64,000 nt of DNA from Paramicrosporidium saccamoebae (GCA_002794465.1 MTSL01000191.1:52149-116148), one strand, 5' to 3'. Counted from the first letter of the stretch, positions 27,959 through 38,700 are shown. The notes: generated by a model from the sequence alone, not told the origin. Program-made: numbers and translations.

Positions 27959-30678
27959 TTATTTTACAGACCGCCTTATGCTGCGTTTGATAAGTTCGTC
28001 AGCGAACATTAGGGTTATTGCTATCAACAGAATGGGTATCCAATTGTCCAGGGGGAGGGGCGTGGTTTGAAAGATCCGAGCTAGTGCAGGGACGTAGACA
28101 ATCAAAAGTAACATGACCAGAGATGCGGTGGTGGTGAGGGTTAGGGCGCGATTGGTAAAGAATCCGAGGTCCCAGAGAGATCGATAGGTGGAACGACAGG
28201 TGGCAGCATTGACCATGCTGAAAAGCACAAACACGGAAAAGGTTCGGGTGGTGTCAGAGCCATAATGCCTCTCCCAGGCCAAAACGAATAGTGTACCTAT
28301 GACAATGTGGAGGGCGCTGTAAGCAGTGCGCAAAAGTAGCGATCGACTCAGAATAGGAGCCGTCTTTGGTCGTGGGGGCCGATTCAGCGCCAACTTGTCT
28401 ACGGGTTCCACACCCAAACTTTGTGCAGGCGGTCCGTCCATGATAATGTTCACCAGCAGAATTTGCATTGCATTCATTGGAGCCGCCTGTCCTGTCGCCA
28501 TGGTCACTGCAATCAGCGTCAGAGCGGCCAACGATGTGCTGAGTTGGAAACGGATAAAATGTCGAATAGACGAAAAGATGCTCTTTCCCTCCTCAATGGC
28601 GCAAATCAGCGACGACAGACGATCGTCAGTCAGAACAATCTGCGATGCAGCCCGTGCAACATCTGTGCCAGTGCGTCCCATGGCAATGCCAATGTCTGCC
28701 ATCTTCAGAGCCGGTGCATCGTTTACTCCATCGCCTGTCATGGCCACCACGTGACCGTTCTTCTGCAGAGCGGAAATCAGCTGCAGTTTCTGTTCCGGGG
28801 TTGCGCGATATACAATAGATACACCATCCAATTGATGGGACAACTGAGCCCCTGAAATAACGGCTGAAGCGGCGTGGTGCAAGCCGATCTGACGGGCTAA
28901 CGACATGGCTGTCTGCATAGAATCACCAGTAACCATAATACATCGTACACCACAACTCTGTAACTTCATCAGTGTGCCAACAATCTCGGGTCGTGGGGGA
29001 TCGCACATGCCAACAATGCCTACAACACGCAGACTTTTTGGATCGGGTCCTGCTGCTACTGCAATCACCCGTAATCCCTGACTGGACATTTCCTCCACTA
29101 CTGCATTCATTTCCGTATTGGCTGTCATTGGAAACACCACCTCGGGTGCCCCTTTGACGTAGTAGGAATATTCGTTGCTTTGCGCATTGTGACATTTCAC
29201 GGCCATGAATTTGTGTTCCGACGTGAAAGCAACCTCTTCCACTCGCGTCAATGGAGGAAGAGCTTCCTGGTAGTTTCGATCCTCGAGAAAACATCTCAAT
29301 GCGACATCAATGGCATTTCCATGCCAATCGTCGAGTCCTCTTTTGGCATTGTTGCACAAATGCAACGCAGCGAGCAGCTCTGCACCTTCGGGGACGACAT
29401 TTTTTGTACTGCACAAATCCGCCTCTACTCGTAGGTTTCCCTCAAGATCTCCCGCGACACATAGGACCCTTTGGACAGTCAATTGGTTCAGGGTAAGAGT
29501 GCCCGTCTTGTCCAAACACAGTACATCTACTGATCCTAATGCCTCTACTGCAGGCAGACGGCGCACAATCACATTGCGTCCCGCCAATCGCAGCACTCCC
29601 AGCGCCAATGTAATTGTGGCCACAATAGGAAGTCCCTCAGGGATCGCTGCTACGGCCAAACTCACAGCCACTGTAAATATATGCAGCCATGGCTGGTGTT
29701 GCAGCACCCCAATCAGCGCCAACACTACAATGATGGCTAGTGAGTAGAGGGAAAGCTGCTGGCCAAGTCGATCCAGATGACATTGCAGGGGCGAGCGACG
29801 CTCCTCCGTCTCCTTCATCAAGGTGTACATGCGACCAAAACGGGTTTGCGTTCCAGTGGCAACGACGACCCCCCGGCCATGGCCCCGGCGCACCAGCGTG
29901 GCCATTGATGCCGTCATATCGGCCGTCTCATCTGGGCGGGATTTGGCCTCACCCTTACTGCACATGCGGGCCTCTCCAGTCAGCATGGATTCGTCAATCT
30001 CTAAATCCACACTCTATACATTACACACATTGGAGGGGTACGCTGAACAGACGCAGATCGGCAGGCACACGATCACCTGTACCAATCTCTACCACATCCC
30101 CGGGGACCAATTCGGATGCCAATACTTCATGCACCCGTCCCTCCCGTAGCACATGACACATGGGCGGTGCCAGTCGGTTAAGCGCCTCCAACGATCGTTC
30201 CGTGCGGTATTCCTGTACAAACGCCACTGTTACCACTAACACGACCGCCTATACGTCAGCAATTTATGCTTTTTACCAATGTAATGCTCACACAATTCTC
30301 CAACTGTCCCATAAGTAGACTCACCAGAGCTGACGCCAATAACAAAAGAATCAATGGATTGCGGAATTGTTCCAAAAACTTTACAAACACTGTTGTCCGC
30401 ACCGCCTCCCATGCTGCCTGTGCCGCTCCCACTATCAGTGCCACTTTGTTTAGACGACTGTTGAGCATTACTCGACGCGTTCGACGCACCACTGTAATGT
30501 CGTTTGGGCCGTAGATGGTCTGTCGCTCTGCAACCTGCGCCTGTGACAGTCCCATCTGCACATCCGTCGCCAATTCGGATACGTCCTCCATGCTCACCAA
30601 TTCGTAAGCGTTGTCAGTAGACAGCGCACCGAGTGACGCACTGTGGATGCCATTCTGATGGCTCTCTACGGCAATCAT
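27959..30678 (-). CDS. PMR1: Golgi-type Ca2+/Mn2+ P-type ATPase PMR1/SPCA (887 aa, 3 exons)
   Basis: Pumps Ca2+ and Mn2+ into the secretory pathway. Exons 30678-30277, 30248-30042 and 30013-27959, with two 28-nt introns (30276-30249, branch CTGAC; 30041-30014). Joins are conserved: [18 protein letters not shown] in M2 and [13 protein letters not shown] before LTGE. M4 ion site [10 protein letters not shown], phosphorylation motif DKTGT (D371), hinge [12 protein letters not shown], and M6 [13 protein letters not shown] with the single Asn-Asp ion site of SPCA pumps rather than the two-site SERCA arrangement. N-terminus is short with no clear EF-hand. Secretory load from the many disulfide-rich and secreted proteins nearby would need such a pump. 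Confidence 0.97.
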
Positions 30679-30997
30679 CCCATAAAAGTAAAGACCAACT
30701 CGGCTAACAATAATTTATTACCCGTAGTTGGCAATGAAGAGTCGTTATTGATGCGCTGTGTTCATGGTCTTAGTGTACGATAGCCGAACCCATTATCGGA
30801 AAGTGGCACACTCTAAGCCGAATGATCGGTCATCAAGTTCTTTATACTCATCTTTTATGCATAGCCGATTGGTCCTCCATGGGGCCTAGTCATCTTACTC
30901 TCGTCGTAGCTGATTGGTTCATTCCAACAGTTCAGGACAATACGGACCTATCCAAGCGTTTTGAGCCAGGGCAAGAACATCGTGGGCAGCCGACACC
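30679..30997. promoter_or_regulatory. Divergent promoter PMR1 / Cys-rich gene 1 with CCAAT boxes
   Basis: CGATTGG at 30866-30872 and TGATTGG at 30911-30917, 80-130 bp before the Cys-rich start codon. The last ~45 bp (from CCAAGCGTTTTGAGCC) are nearly identical upstream of the second copy at 32798-32843. Confidence 0.5.
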
Positions 30998-31807
30998 ATG
31001 TCTTGCCTAGAACACAAAAAATGCCCTACCGGCTTTTGTAAGGCAGGAAAGTGCGTAAATCCTGGTGCAGACGACCCATGTTTTGGCGAATATGATCCTT
31101 CTGGCCACGATACCTGTCCCGCTGGCTTCAAGTGTCACATAAGCGATGAACGATGCAGGGTAGAAGGCTACAAACCCCCGTTTTCTTGCAGTTCAGATCG
31201 CGATTGCGGGGTTAGTTATTTCTGTAACAGGAGTGGCAGCTGTGAATTTCGCACTATAGTGAGCTGCTCTAGCCGAAAATGTATGGATGGCTACGACTGC
31301 GTGGATAACAAATGTGTCCAACGGTGCTTTTCTCAGGATGACTGTTTCTTTGACCATGAGGTCTGTCAGCCAGGTCCATTGAGTGGTTTCAACGTTTGTG
31401 TTTCAAATAAAACGTCCAAGCCTATCAAACCTACTAAGCCAATTTCCCCTGTCAAGCCCGTCAAGCCATCCAAACCCACTAAACCAGTCTCGCCTTCTGG
31501 GCCTACAAGCTCGACCGGTGGCTACAGCACAACCGCTTTGGCATTGTTTGGCGTAGGATTCTTTATCCTCGTCGCTGTCCTGGCTCTTGTGATTAGAAAA
31601 TGTTGTCGTAAAAAGAGCGATCCTCAAGTGGTCCAGGCGCAGCAGTATTATCCACACCCGTCTTCCCCATCGATGCCTGTTTATCAGTCTCCAACCTACC
31701 AGTCTAGCTATCCTACGCAACACATGACTCATGATGCAACTCTTCCCAGTTATTCAGAGGTGCAGTCGCAGGCTTACCAAAGCCCATCATACAGTGAGAA
31801 GAGATAG
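30998..31807 (+). CDS. Cys-rich single-pass membrane protein, copy 1, LPSY tail (269 aa)
   Basis: No known family. Residues 3-136 hold 20-odd cysteines spaced C-x5-C-x4-C-x4-C-x8-C, then a CPAGFKC segment, a C..D.DC....YFC....SC block and C...DGYDC. A Pro/Lys stalk (KPIKPTKPISPVKPVKPSKP-like) follows, then one transmembrane helix at about 178-199 (ALALFGVGFFILVAVLALVI) with RKCCRKK after it, and a Tyr/Pro/Ser tail containing LPSYSEV and ending SPSYSEKR. There is no signal peptide; the Cys-rich part begins at residue 3. The positive-inside rule predicts N-outside, C-inside (type III). The LPSY motif resembles L/PPxY ligands of Nedd4/Rsp5 WW domains. Nearly identical in its first half to copy 2. 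Confidence 0.85.
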   Translation: MSCLEHKKCPTGFCKAGKCVNPGADDPCFGEYDPSGHDTCPAGFKCHISDERCRVEGYKPPFSCSSDRDCGVSYFCNRSGSCEFRTIVSCSSRKCMDGYDCVDNKCVQRCFSQDDCFFDHEVCQPGPLSGFNVCVSNKTSKPIKPTKPISPVKPVKPSKPTKPVSPSGPTSSTGGYSTTALALFGVGFFILVAVLALVIRKCCRKKSDPQVVQAQQYYPHPSSPSMPVYQSPTYQSSYPTQHMTHDATLPSYSEVQSQAYQSPSYSEKR

Positions 31808-32519
31808 GTTTACTTAGGTAATTTATTGCCGGAATTTATGTTTTGATAAAGTACATTTATGCACGAGCTGTTTGACCATTGATGGAAATGGCCTAATGCG
31901 GGTATCTTTTTCCAAGCGTACAGTGCGCCTTGGCTGGCCCGAACAAAGAGCTGTTGATGCTCCGTGCAGAGTGCTTATTTCAGTATCAGCATCCAAATCC
32001 TGCAATGGGTTTGTGACGTAGAAGACTGATTAGTATGTCTTTTGGAAATAGTTCTCTAGNNNNNNNNNNCTGGAGAAGGGATAATCAGAATAATCGACGA
32101 AGGATAATGAGATCTATATCTTACCATTTGAGGATTATGTTATTTGTGAGACTATAAATGGGTCGTTGGATTAAAAATGAGTGGGTTCTCTTCCCGCTTG
32201 ACAAAGTCCGTGGTATTATCCCCACTACGCGACAGGTTGGTGATAGCCAATAGATCTGAAAAGTGGCGAAATTTCTGTCGTCCATACAAAACGCTTCATT
32301 AATCGGCGCTGTGGCTCTGGTCCTAGATACACACAACTCTCAAAGGTGTGCCGATCTTGGATACTACCGACCTGTCTCAAAAACAGTTCCTTATATAAAA
32401 GAGATTGTCATCAATACCCGTTCTGACTAACACAAACGATTCTTATTATTACTATCCAAACTGCTGCCGTAAGAATGACAATTTTGAACTTGGCTATCAC
32501 GGTATGACACGCCAATTCA
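31808..32519. other. Intergenic region with a 10-N gap
   Basis: 31810-31965 is related to the 3' flank of copy 2 (33790-33945): both contain AATTTATTGCCGGAATT, AAAGTACATTT and CCATTGATGGAAATGG. A diverged dispersed element lies at 32019-32049 and ten N at 32060-32069. No gene seen. Confidence 0.6.
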
Positions 32520-32665
32520 CCACCCTTCAACGGGTTCTGTGAGATATCCTGTTTATCGGCCTGGATATGTCATGTAGTACAAGACTTACGATGCGGTATT
32601 CCCAGCTACTCGGTGGTGCAATCATTGGCCTTTCAAGAGTCGTCCAATTGTACTTGTGCACAAAT
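32520..32665 (+). pseudogene. Decayed remnant of the Cys-rich family tail
   Basis: The stretch TCCTGTTTATCGGCCTGGAT at 32547-32566 (VYRPGY) matches the VYQ..Y tail repeats. ATTCCCAGCTACTCGGTGGT at 32598-32617 continues with CAATCATTGGCCTTTCAAG and reads IPSYSVVQSLAFQ in one frame, matching LPSYSEVQSQAYQ of copies 1 and 2. A TAG stop and a frame change separate the pieces, and no Cys-rich part or transmembrane segment is recognisable upstream. Confidence 0.6.
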
Positions 32666-32843
32666 CCACCGTGATACGCAGATTCTCCACAGAAACCTTT
32701 GGGCAGTTAGCTAGTTCAGGATGAGATGCCAGTCGGGCTCAAGCAGCGGCTCCGCCGATCCCAGTGCCTCTATTGTAGTATGAGATCGCGGGCCAATCCA
32801 AGCGTTTTGAGCCGGGGTAAGGACCTCGTGGGCAGCCGACACC

Positions 32844-33791
32844 ATGTCTTGCCTAGAACACAAAAAATGTCCTACCGGCTTTTGTAAGGCAGGAAAGTGC
32901 GTAAATCCTGGTGCAGACGACCCATGTCTTGGCGAATATGATTATCCTGGCTACGATACCTGTCCCGCTGGCTTCAAGTGTCACATAAGCGAGGGACGAT
33001 GCAGGGTAGAAGGCTACAAACCCCCATTTTCTTGCAGTTCAGATCTCGACTGCGGGATTAGTTATTTCTGTGGCAGGAGTGGCATCTGTGAATTTCGAAC
33101 TTCAGGCAGCTGCTCTAGCCAAAAATGCTGGGACGGATACGACTGCGTGAATGGCAAATGCCTCAGCCGGTGTTTCTCGCAAGATAACTGCTTTAGTGGC
33201 GAGAGTTGTCAGGCAGGTCCATTAAAGGGGTTCAAAGTTTGTACTCCCAAGGAGAAGCTTAATCCCGTCAAGCCCCCCAAACCCTTTAAACCTGTCAAGC
33301 CAGTTAAACCTGCGAAGCCAGTTAAGCCGGTTAAGCCAGCTAAGCCCCCCAAACCCCTTAAGCCAGTTGAACCTCCCAAACCCATCGATCCAGTTGGACC
33401 TTTTGGGTCCATAGGTTCAAATGGGACAGATTCGGGTAACAATTCTAGTGGCTATAGCACGACCGATATGCTACTGTTCGGCGGAGGAGGCATCGTAGTC
33501 TTAGTTATCATCATCACCATCCTGATCATTGCGATTAGAAAATGCGGTCGTAAAAAGGACGATCCTCAAGCGATCCATGGATCGCATTATTACTCACACC
33601 CGTCCTCCCCGTCGATGCCTGCTTATCATCATCAGTCTCCAATGTATCAGCACTCGATAAATTCGGCACACTCTCCAGTCTACCAGTCTGACTATGCTAC
33701 ACAACACGTGGCCCAAGATGCAACTCTTCCCAGTTATTCAGAGGTGCAGTCACAAGCCTATCAAAACCCACCATACAGTGAGAAGATATAG
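32844..33791 (+). CDS. Cys-rich single-pass membrane protein, copy 2, LPSY tail (315 aa)
   Basis: Tandem duplicate of copy 1; the first 45 residues differ at a handful of sites. Same Cys array (MSCLEHKKCPTGFC...), a longer stalk of repeated KPVKPAKPVKP units (about residues 138-185), a Gly/Asn spacer, one transmembrane helix at about 209-232 (FGGGGIVVLVIIITILIIAI) followed by RKCGRKK, and a Tyr/His/Pro tail with LPSYSEV and PPYSEKI. The stalk length difference comes from in-frame repeat expansion. A CCAATCC box lies at 32793-32799. The function is unknown; an adhesin or receptor displayed on the surface is inference. Confidence 0.85.
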   Translation: MSCLEHKKCPTGFCKAGKCVNPGADDPCLGEYDYPGYDTCPAGFKCHISEGRCRVEGYKPPFSCSSDLDCGISYFCGRSGICEFRTSGSCSSQKCWDGYDCVNGKCLSRCFSQDNCFSGESCQAGPLKGFKVCTPKEKLNPVKPPKPFKPVKPVKPAKPVKPVKPAKPPKPLKPVEPPKPIDPVGPFGSIGSNGTDSGNNSSGYSTTDMLLFGGGGIVVLVIIITILIIAIRKCGRKKDDPQAIHGSHYYSHPSSPSMPAYHHQSPMYQHSINSAHSPVYQSDYATQHVAQDATLPSYSEVQSQAYQNPPYSEKI

Positions 33792-34209
33792 ATCCATTTA
33801 TATAATTTATTGCCGGAATTGATGTCTTTATAAAGTACATTTGTGCGCGAGTTGTTGGCCATTGATGGAAATGGACTAATGTGGGTGTCTTTTTTCCAAG
33901 CGTACAATACGCCCTGGTTGGCCTAAAAAGAAGCTTAGCGACGCCCCGTGTTATTCAATCAAGGTTTAACCGACCAACGGAACCCCTACAGTGCCACGAA
34001 ACAAGCCATCACTACATGCCTTTGGTAAAAGAAAAGTTTCTTATTAATGTACAGTATACACTTGCAGGCCTGACGTTGCGCTGATATCAGACTCTTTATA
34101 GGTTCGGGTTAATGAACACTAACCCTCCCACTTATTATTGGTGCTTTAGAGACTCCACGCGATCCGGCACCAATGGGGATCATTACCAATAAAATGCGCA
34201 TCTCAGACC

Positions 34210-35151
34210 ATGGCCAGCAGTACAGTTATGAAGTGCCTACAACATAGTGATTGCATGGGGAAGTCCAGTGAGCAAGTGCTCTTTTGTGATAAAGGAACAT
34301 GTGCAAAGCCTGGTCTGCACGATCCGTGTGTCAGTAAAGATAACGTCGAGGGTAAATGTCCTGATGGCCTCGAGTGCGACATGTTTGGGCTTGCTCGTTG
34401 TGTGCCGAAAGGATTCGTGGCTCCCAAGGTCTGTAAATCGGATGTCGATTGTCACTTTCAAGATTACTGTTTTGATGGTGGCTGTAAGGAGCGTCAGACA
34501 GGTCTTTGTTTTTCGGTCACGAAATGCAAAGATGGTTATGACTGTTATAAAAATATATGCGCGAAAAGATGCTTCCAGTCGAATGACTGCGAATCTGGCG
34601 AGACTTGTGTCGAGGGTCCATCCAAAGGCTTCAAGATTTGCACCCTCGAGCAAAATTCCAAGCCTGCTGAACCTGCCAAACCTGTCGAGTCTGCTAAACC
34701 TGTCGCGTCTGCTGAACCTGCCACGCCTACCAAGCCTGCCGAGCCTATTCAACCTGCTATGCCTGTTCAACCTGCTATGCCCATTCAGCATGTTGCTCCC
34801 GCTCAGCCCAAAATCCCGAAGGGATCGCGCCCAGTCCAAAATCCTACTCCCGATCACGGTTTCCAAGCCGGAGTGGCTATCGGAGGGCTCCTCCTCATAA
34901 TAGTCGCCTGCACGATTTTTGTCTTTATACGATGCTGCTGCAAGAAAAAAAATACTGCGACAGTTCCAATGCCGCAACAGTACTATCCCCAACCACCTTA
35001 CCTACACAGTCCGATGCATCAGTCGCCGGTTCACCAGCCTCCGACGAATCCTGCATATTCTCCTGCCTACCAGTCTGGATACTCTCCTGCCTACCAGCCT
35101 GGATATTCCCCTGCTTACCAGCCTGGACATTCCCCACAACATGGATCTTAG
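34210..35151 (+). CDS. Cys-rich single-pass membrane protein, copy 3 (313 aa)
   Basis: More diverged member. Cys array starts KCLQHSDCMGK with an insertion (x10 instead of x4 before the third Cys), then CPDGLEC, C..DVDCHFQDYC and CKDGYDCYKNIC. Stalk of Ala/Pro/Glu/Lys repeats (KPAEPAKPVESAKPVASAEP-like). Transmembrane helix at about 221-243 (GVAIGGLLLIIVACTIFVFI) followed by RCCCKKK. The tail lacks PPxY; it has QPPYLHS and four tandem YSPAYQPG units (codons 35055-35133). No signal peptide. Upstream CCAAT motifs at 34170-34174 and 34186-34190. Confidence 0.8.
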   Translation: MASSTVMKCLQHSDCMGKSSEQVLFCDKGTCAKPGLHDPCVSKDNVEGKCPDGLECDMFGLARCVPKGFVAPKVCKSDVDCHFQDYCFDGGCKERQTGLCFSVTKCKDGYDCYKNICAKRCFQSNDCESGETCVEGPSKGFKICTLEQNSKPAEPAKPVESAKPVASAEPATPTKPAEPIQPAMPVQPAMPIQHVAPAQPKIPKGSRPVQNPTPDHGFQAGVAIGGLLLIIVACTIFVFIRCCCKKKNTATVPMPQQYYPQPPYLHSPMHQSPVHQPPTNPAYSPAYQSGYSPAYQPGYSPAYQPGHSPQHGS

Positions 35152-35555
35152 TGTCAAGGTTTGAATCAAAAAGCTACTACAGGACAGTATCCGCTTATGA
35201 TGTAGTGGCTTTGTGAGGGATTGGATTTATAACTTAGAGTGATCAGGGGGTTTTTTGCTTAGGAGGCTGTTCTACTGTAACCTATCAATGCAGGTTGGTA
35301 TAGAAATAAACGAATTTTCTTCCCGCTTGATCCGCCACACAACACAGAGATAGTAACTCTGTCAAGTTTACATTAGGTACATCAGTCATCCATAATTGTG
35401 CAGCCATGTTTAGAACGTAGCAAATATGAGAGAATGTTCTACGGACCAGAAATTTTAATAAAAAATTTCTAGTAATATCATCTATAGGCACACAACAATC
35501 GACGCGATTGGATGCTTACCATGCTGCGCTGGTGGGACCAGGGTAGTCTTGAATC
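35152..35555. other. Intergenic, ~400 bp
   Basis: No gene seen. The 5' side of the next start shows a near-repeat: CATGCTGCGCTGGTGGGACC (35520-35539) resembles CATGCACGCCGCGCTGGTCC at the start codon (35555-35574). Confidence 0.35.
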
Positions 35556-35813
35556 ATGCACGCCGCGCTGGTCCCCATAATCATCGTCTCTATCCTTGCC
35601 CTGACGGCTATTATCATCTGCACGATTGTTGCCATCTATCGGACGAAGAGGCGGGAAGCGGAGTACCGAGAACAGCGTCGACGAGACGAGTTGGCGCAAA
35701 AGTTGGCAGCCCCCTTTGTTGCCTCGCCAGTGGCTACCACGGCAGCACAATTTGCTGCTGATCTAAGTCCTCCATCATATCAAAATCCTACGCATTACCA
35801 CCAGCACAAGTAG
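35556..35813 (+). CDS. Tail-only mini membrane protein with PPSY motif (85 aa)
   Basis: Consists of an N-terminal hydrophobic helix (ALVPIIIVSILALTAIIICT followed by IVAI) right after the start, a basic stop-transfer (YRTKRREAEYREQRRRDE), an Ala-rich stretch and the end LSPPSYQNPTHYHQHK. This is the transmembrane-plus-tail half of the neighbouring Cys-rich proteins without the ectodomain. PPSY fits the PPxY WW-domain ligand. It may be an independent adaptor, or the last exon of a gene whose ectodomain exon was lost; no Cys-rich sequence is seen upstream. Confidence 0.6.
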   Translation: MHAALVPIIIVSILALTAIIICTIVAIYRTKRREAEYREQRRRDELAQKLAAPFVASPVATTAAQFAADLSPPSYQNPTHYHQHK

Positions 35814-36520
35814 TCCATCCATGATTTTTTATTGATAGTGACCATTAATAAATAGCCGCTGTCACCCTATATTGTAAGCCATTTTAGCCAACGAATGCTA
35901 GTTTAGCGTCTACTTCTTTGTCTCTGTTGATGGGCAAGTGAATTTTATCAAGCTATGCGACCTAGTCATAAGCAGCCATTCTTAAAATATTAGAATGGCT
36001 TGTGGGAACGCTATTTGGTCGGATTCCCCAATGATACGCGGGTACTGTTTAACAGCCTCTAGACAGAAAATGGACTAGATCAACTAGTTTGTAGAGTAGT
36101 AAAATGCGCTGTCTACGAGTGCACAAATAGATGTTGTTATATCGATGCGTGGTGGACCGATTCGCATTCAAGGGACAATAAGATCTATTTGAGCGTGATC
36201 AGATAAAAGAATTTGCTATATGAATGTCGGACGATATTTAATAAAAGTAGCTCTCGCCTATAGTGCTTTATAGTGAGTTCCTGTACGTAGGTCAAAGAGT
36301 GACCGCGTTACAAACAGCTCACCTATATGGTTCGCTGCTGTAAGCTTGGTACCCGCTCGTCTCACAGCCTATAATGGTTGTTAGCTATGCGGCCTGTATA
36401 AGGGTGCAGACGAGAGAGTTGGAATACGCTATGCTTGATAAACCTTTCCCCCAATTGTGATTGGACAGGAGGGTAAACAAGCCACGATGTCAAGGACCTC
36501 CATTCCCCCCTGGCGAGTAA
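35814..36520. promoter_or_regulatory. ~700-bp intergenic region with a CCAAT box
   Basis: No gene or family remnant recognised. TGATTGG at 36458-36464 lies 57 bp before the next start codon. Confidence 0.35.
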
Positions 36521-37351
36521 ATGACAGCCTGTAAGCAACACTCAGAGTGTAGTACTGGATACTGTAAAAATGCTGTCTGTGTGAAGCCAAAGGAACATGA
36601 ACCTTGCCGACCAAATCAGTGTCCGTCGGGATTGACGTGCTTCGAACCCTTGAACCGTTGCAAGAAGCCAAATGGCACTTGGGATGGTCGGTCGTGCAAG
36701 TACATTGTCCAATGTCATCCGCGGCAATATTGTCTGAACTCTCAGTGTGTGGATCGACCAGATAGTGGAGAGAGTTGCAACGGGACAAAGATGTGCTACT
36801 CGGGCTATTCGTGTTTGAAGGGAGTCTGCGTTGCAAACTGTTCTAAAAATGGCGAATGCGGCAGTGGCGAAGAATGCAAAGCTACTAAAGAAAGTTTGCC
36901 ATATAGAATATGTGTTGCCCAGCCCAAGCCCGTCAAAAAGCCCACTCCTACTCCTACTCCTACTCCCGCCCCCAAGCCCAAACCCACGCCCACGCCCACG
37001 CCTGCCCCCAAGCCCACGCCCACACCTAAGCCCGTCGTAGGTCCTCCTGTGACTCCGCCATCAAAACCCGATCCCGATAGCCAGTCTCCACAGTCTTGGA
37101 GGGACTTTTTCAAGTGGGAGAACGTTAGCAAGAAGGATGTCCTGATCCCACTCGTGTCCGTCATAGGTGCCATCATTGTTCTCAGCATCATCCTGGCCTA
37201 TCTTTACTATCGCAAGAAACGTAGACAGGCTCCGGCACAGGAATCGTCTTTGGGCCCTTCCATGCCGCCGATGGAACCATCAAATTATATGGCTGCGCCT
37301 CCATCATATCACGATGTTTCCAGCAGTCCCGCCTATGTAGAAAAGCAATAA
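36521..37351 (+). CDS. Cys-rich single-pass membrane protein, copy 4, PPSY tail (276 aa)
   Basis: Starts MTACKQHSECSTGYCKNAVC with the family spacing C-x5-C-x4-C-x4-C-x8-C, then CPSGLTC, C.....YC and C.SGYSCLKGVC...C....ECGSGEEC. The stalk is an almost pure (PT)n/(PK)n repeat (KPTPTPTPTPAPKPKP-type, about residues 135-190). Transmembrane helix at about 207-227 (IPLVSVIGAIIVLSIILAYL) followed by YYRKKRR. The tail ends with PPSYHDVSSSPAYVEKQ, a canonical PPxY. No signal peptide. The polar stalk may be O-glycosylated. Confidence 0.85.
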   Translation: MTACKQHSECSTGYCKNAVCVKPKEHEPCRPNQCPSGLTCFEPLNRCKKPNGTWDGRSCKYIVQCHPRQYCLNSQCVDRPDSGESCNGTKMCYSGYSCLKGVCVANCSKNGECGSGEECKATKESLPYRICVAQPKPVKKPTPTPTPTPAPKPKPTPTPTPAPKPTPTPKPVVGPPVTPPSKPDPDSQSPQSWRDFFKWENVSKKDVLIPLVSVIGAIIVLSIILAYLYYRKKRRQAPAQESSLGPSMPPMEPSNYMAAPPSYHDVSSSPAYVEKQ

Positions 37352-37474
37352 GAATTAGAAAGTGTGCATGCGCATAAAACCTAAAGACGTAGAGCCCCAA
37401 TTTAGAGAGGGATTTTAATAAAAGTGCCGTCTATTCCCAACCTTGCCCAACTCAACTAATCGACCAGGATATCT

Positions 37475-38569
37475 TTATTCCTTGCGGAAGCAGAAAACTA
37501 GATACAACTCTGCAACCTTTCGTTCCTCGTCGGTGAGAAATTCACCACGATCCCCCACCACATTCATTCTCCGTAACAACGGTCCATAGTCACGATCGTT
37601 GCAATATCGCTGATACACTTCGGGGAATGGCATGCAGCGTTCCAGCACGAGTCCGTTCTCGTGGGCTAACTGCTTCAATTTGCTCATTGGAATGAGAAAT
37701 TCGGGGCACTTTTCGACTGCATCTTCGAGGGTAAAGTATATTTGGGCTCCAAAATCCTGGTTGAGGGTGGACTTGTCGGCGATAGAAAGTTGATAAACCG
37801 AATTGCTAATTTCATCGCCGTCGCCAAGTCGTTCTCTAATAACGTCGGCGTTGGTGGTGGTACCAAAAAAATAGCCTCCCTTTCGCAAATGTTTTGCAAC
37901 GTTCCGGATGGACATTTTTGCACTTTCCTCCGATTCGAAAGAATAATGATATGCAAATTGACATGAAATGGCTTCAAAGGTCTCCCCATCGACTGCTCTA
38001 TCCAGCGACTCATGGAACGCATCCAACACGTGAAACGTTGCCTCAAAATTGGCTCGCATTCCCTCAAATCGTTCCTTTGCATGTCCCACGGACACTTTTG
38101 CAATGTCCACACCCACCAGCCGCCTGATGCCAGCGTGTCGCCATTTGTTCAGGTCGCCACCCTTCCCACAGGCCAGATCGAGAGCGGTCCGAAAGCCTGG
38201 TCGATGGACGTACCGGTCGATGAGAACAGATTTGATCCAATTGTTAAAACTTCGGAGACGGATAATACGCGAATGCTGCCGCTCGCTCGTACCCACATCA
38301 CGACGAGAATTGTAGTGCTTTGCAATTTTATCTGAATAATCAGAGGGCACCTCTGTATTGTCCTCGACATCAAGTTTTCTCTTACTCCCAAGTGGTATCG
38401 AAGCTTGAATTGTCTCTTCCACTACTATCTCTTCTGGGACAGTCGTTTTCAATTTTATAGGCTCTACGTGCTCTAGATTATTACTGTCGACTGTATCCTG
38501 TTCGTCTTTCATGACACTTTCGCTCTTTACAGGAATCGTTCGTGGCTCCTCTTCATCCGTCGTGCCCAT
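37475..38569 (-). CDS. ABD1: mRNA cap guanine-N7 methyltransferase (364 aa)
   Basis: Methylates the GpppN cap using S-adenosylmethionine. After a disordered N-terminus the core begins [19 protein letters not shown] and [18 protein letters not shown], then the SAM-binding [18 protein letters not shown] and [17 protein letters not shown] (cap-binding face) and [14 protein letters not shown]; the C-terminus ends [11 protein letters not shown]. All key motifs of Abd1/RNMT are present. The chosen ATG is 38569; an in-frame ATG at 38659 would add 30 residues and leave only about 40 bp to the divergent Cys-rich gene. It is a housekeeping gene embedded in the accessory cluster. Confidence 0.93.
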   Translation of the reverse strand: MGTTDEEEPRTIPVKSESVMKDEQDTVDSNNLEHVEPIKLKTTVPEEIVVEETIQASIPLGSKRKLDVEDNTEVPSDYSDKIAKHYNSRRDVGTSERQHSRIIRLRSFNNWIKSVLIDRYVHRPGFRTALDLACGKGGDLNKWRHAGIRRLVGVDIAKVSVGHAKERFEGMRANFEATFHVLDAFHESLDRAVDGETFEAISCQFAYHYSFESEESAKMSIRNVAKHLRKGGYFFGTTTNADVIRERLGDGDEISNSVYQLSIADKSTLNQDFGAQIYFTLEDAVEKCPEFLIPMSKLKQLAHENGLVLERCMPFPEVYQRYCNDRDYGPLLRRMNVVGDRGEFLTDEERKVAELYLVFCFRKE

Positions 38570-38700
38570 GATAATTAAAAAAAATACCCAATTATTCGTT
38601 TCAGTTACATGTGTTTTGGAGATCTCTTTCATAGTCTGAGAATCTGGTCCAGCCGACATGATTGGTTCGCTGGCAATTAAAGGACCACAGACACGGGACT

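Noticed and set aside
27959-30678. PMR1 as a broken pseudogene in three frames
   Set aside because: Both interruptions are 28-nt segments with GT...TAG ends at conserved positions; removal gives an intact pump.
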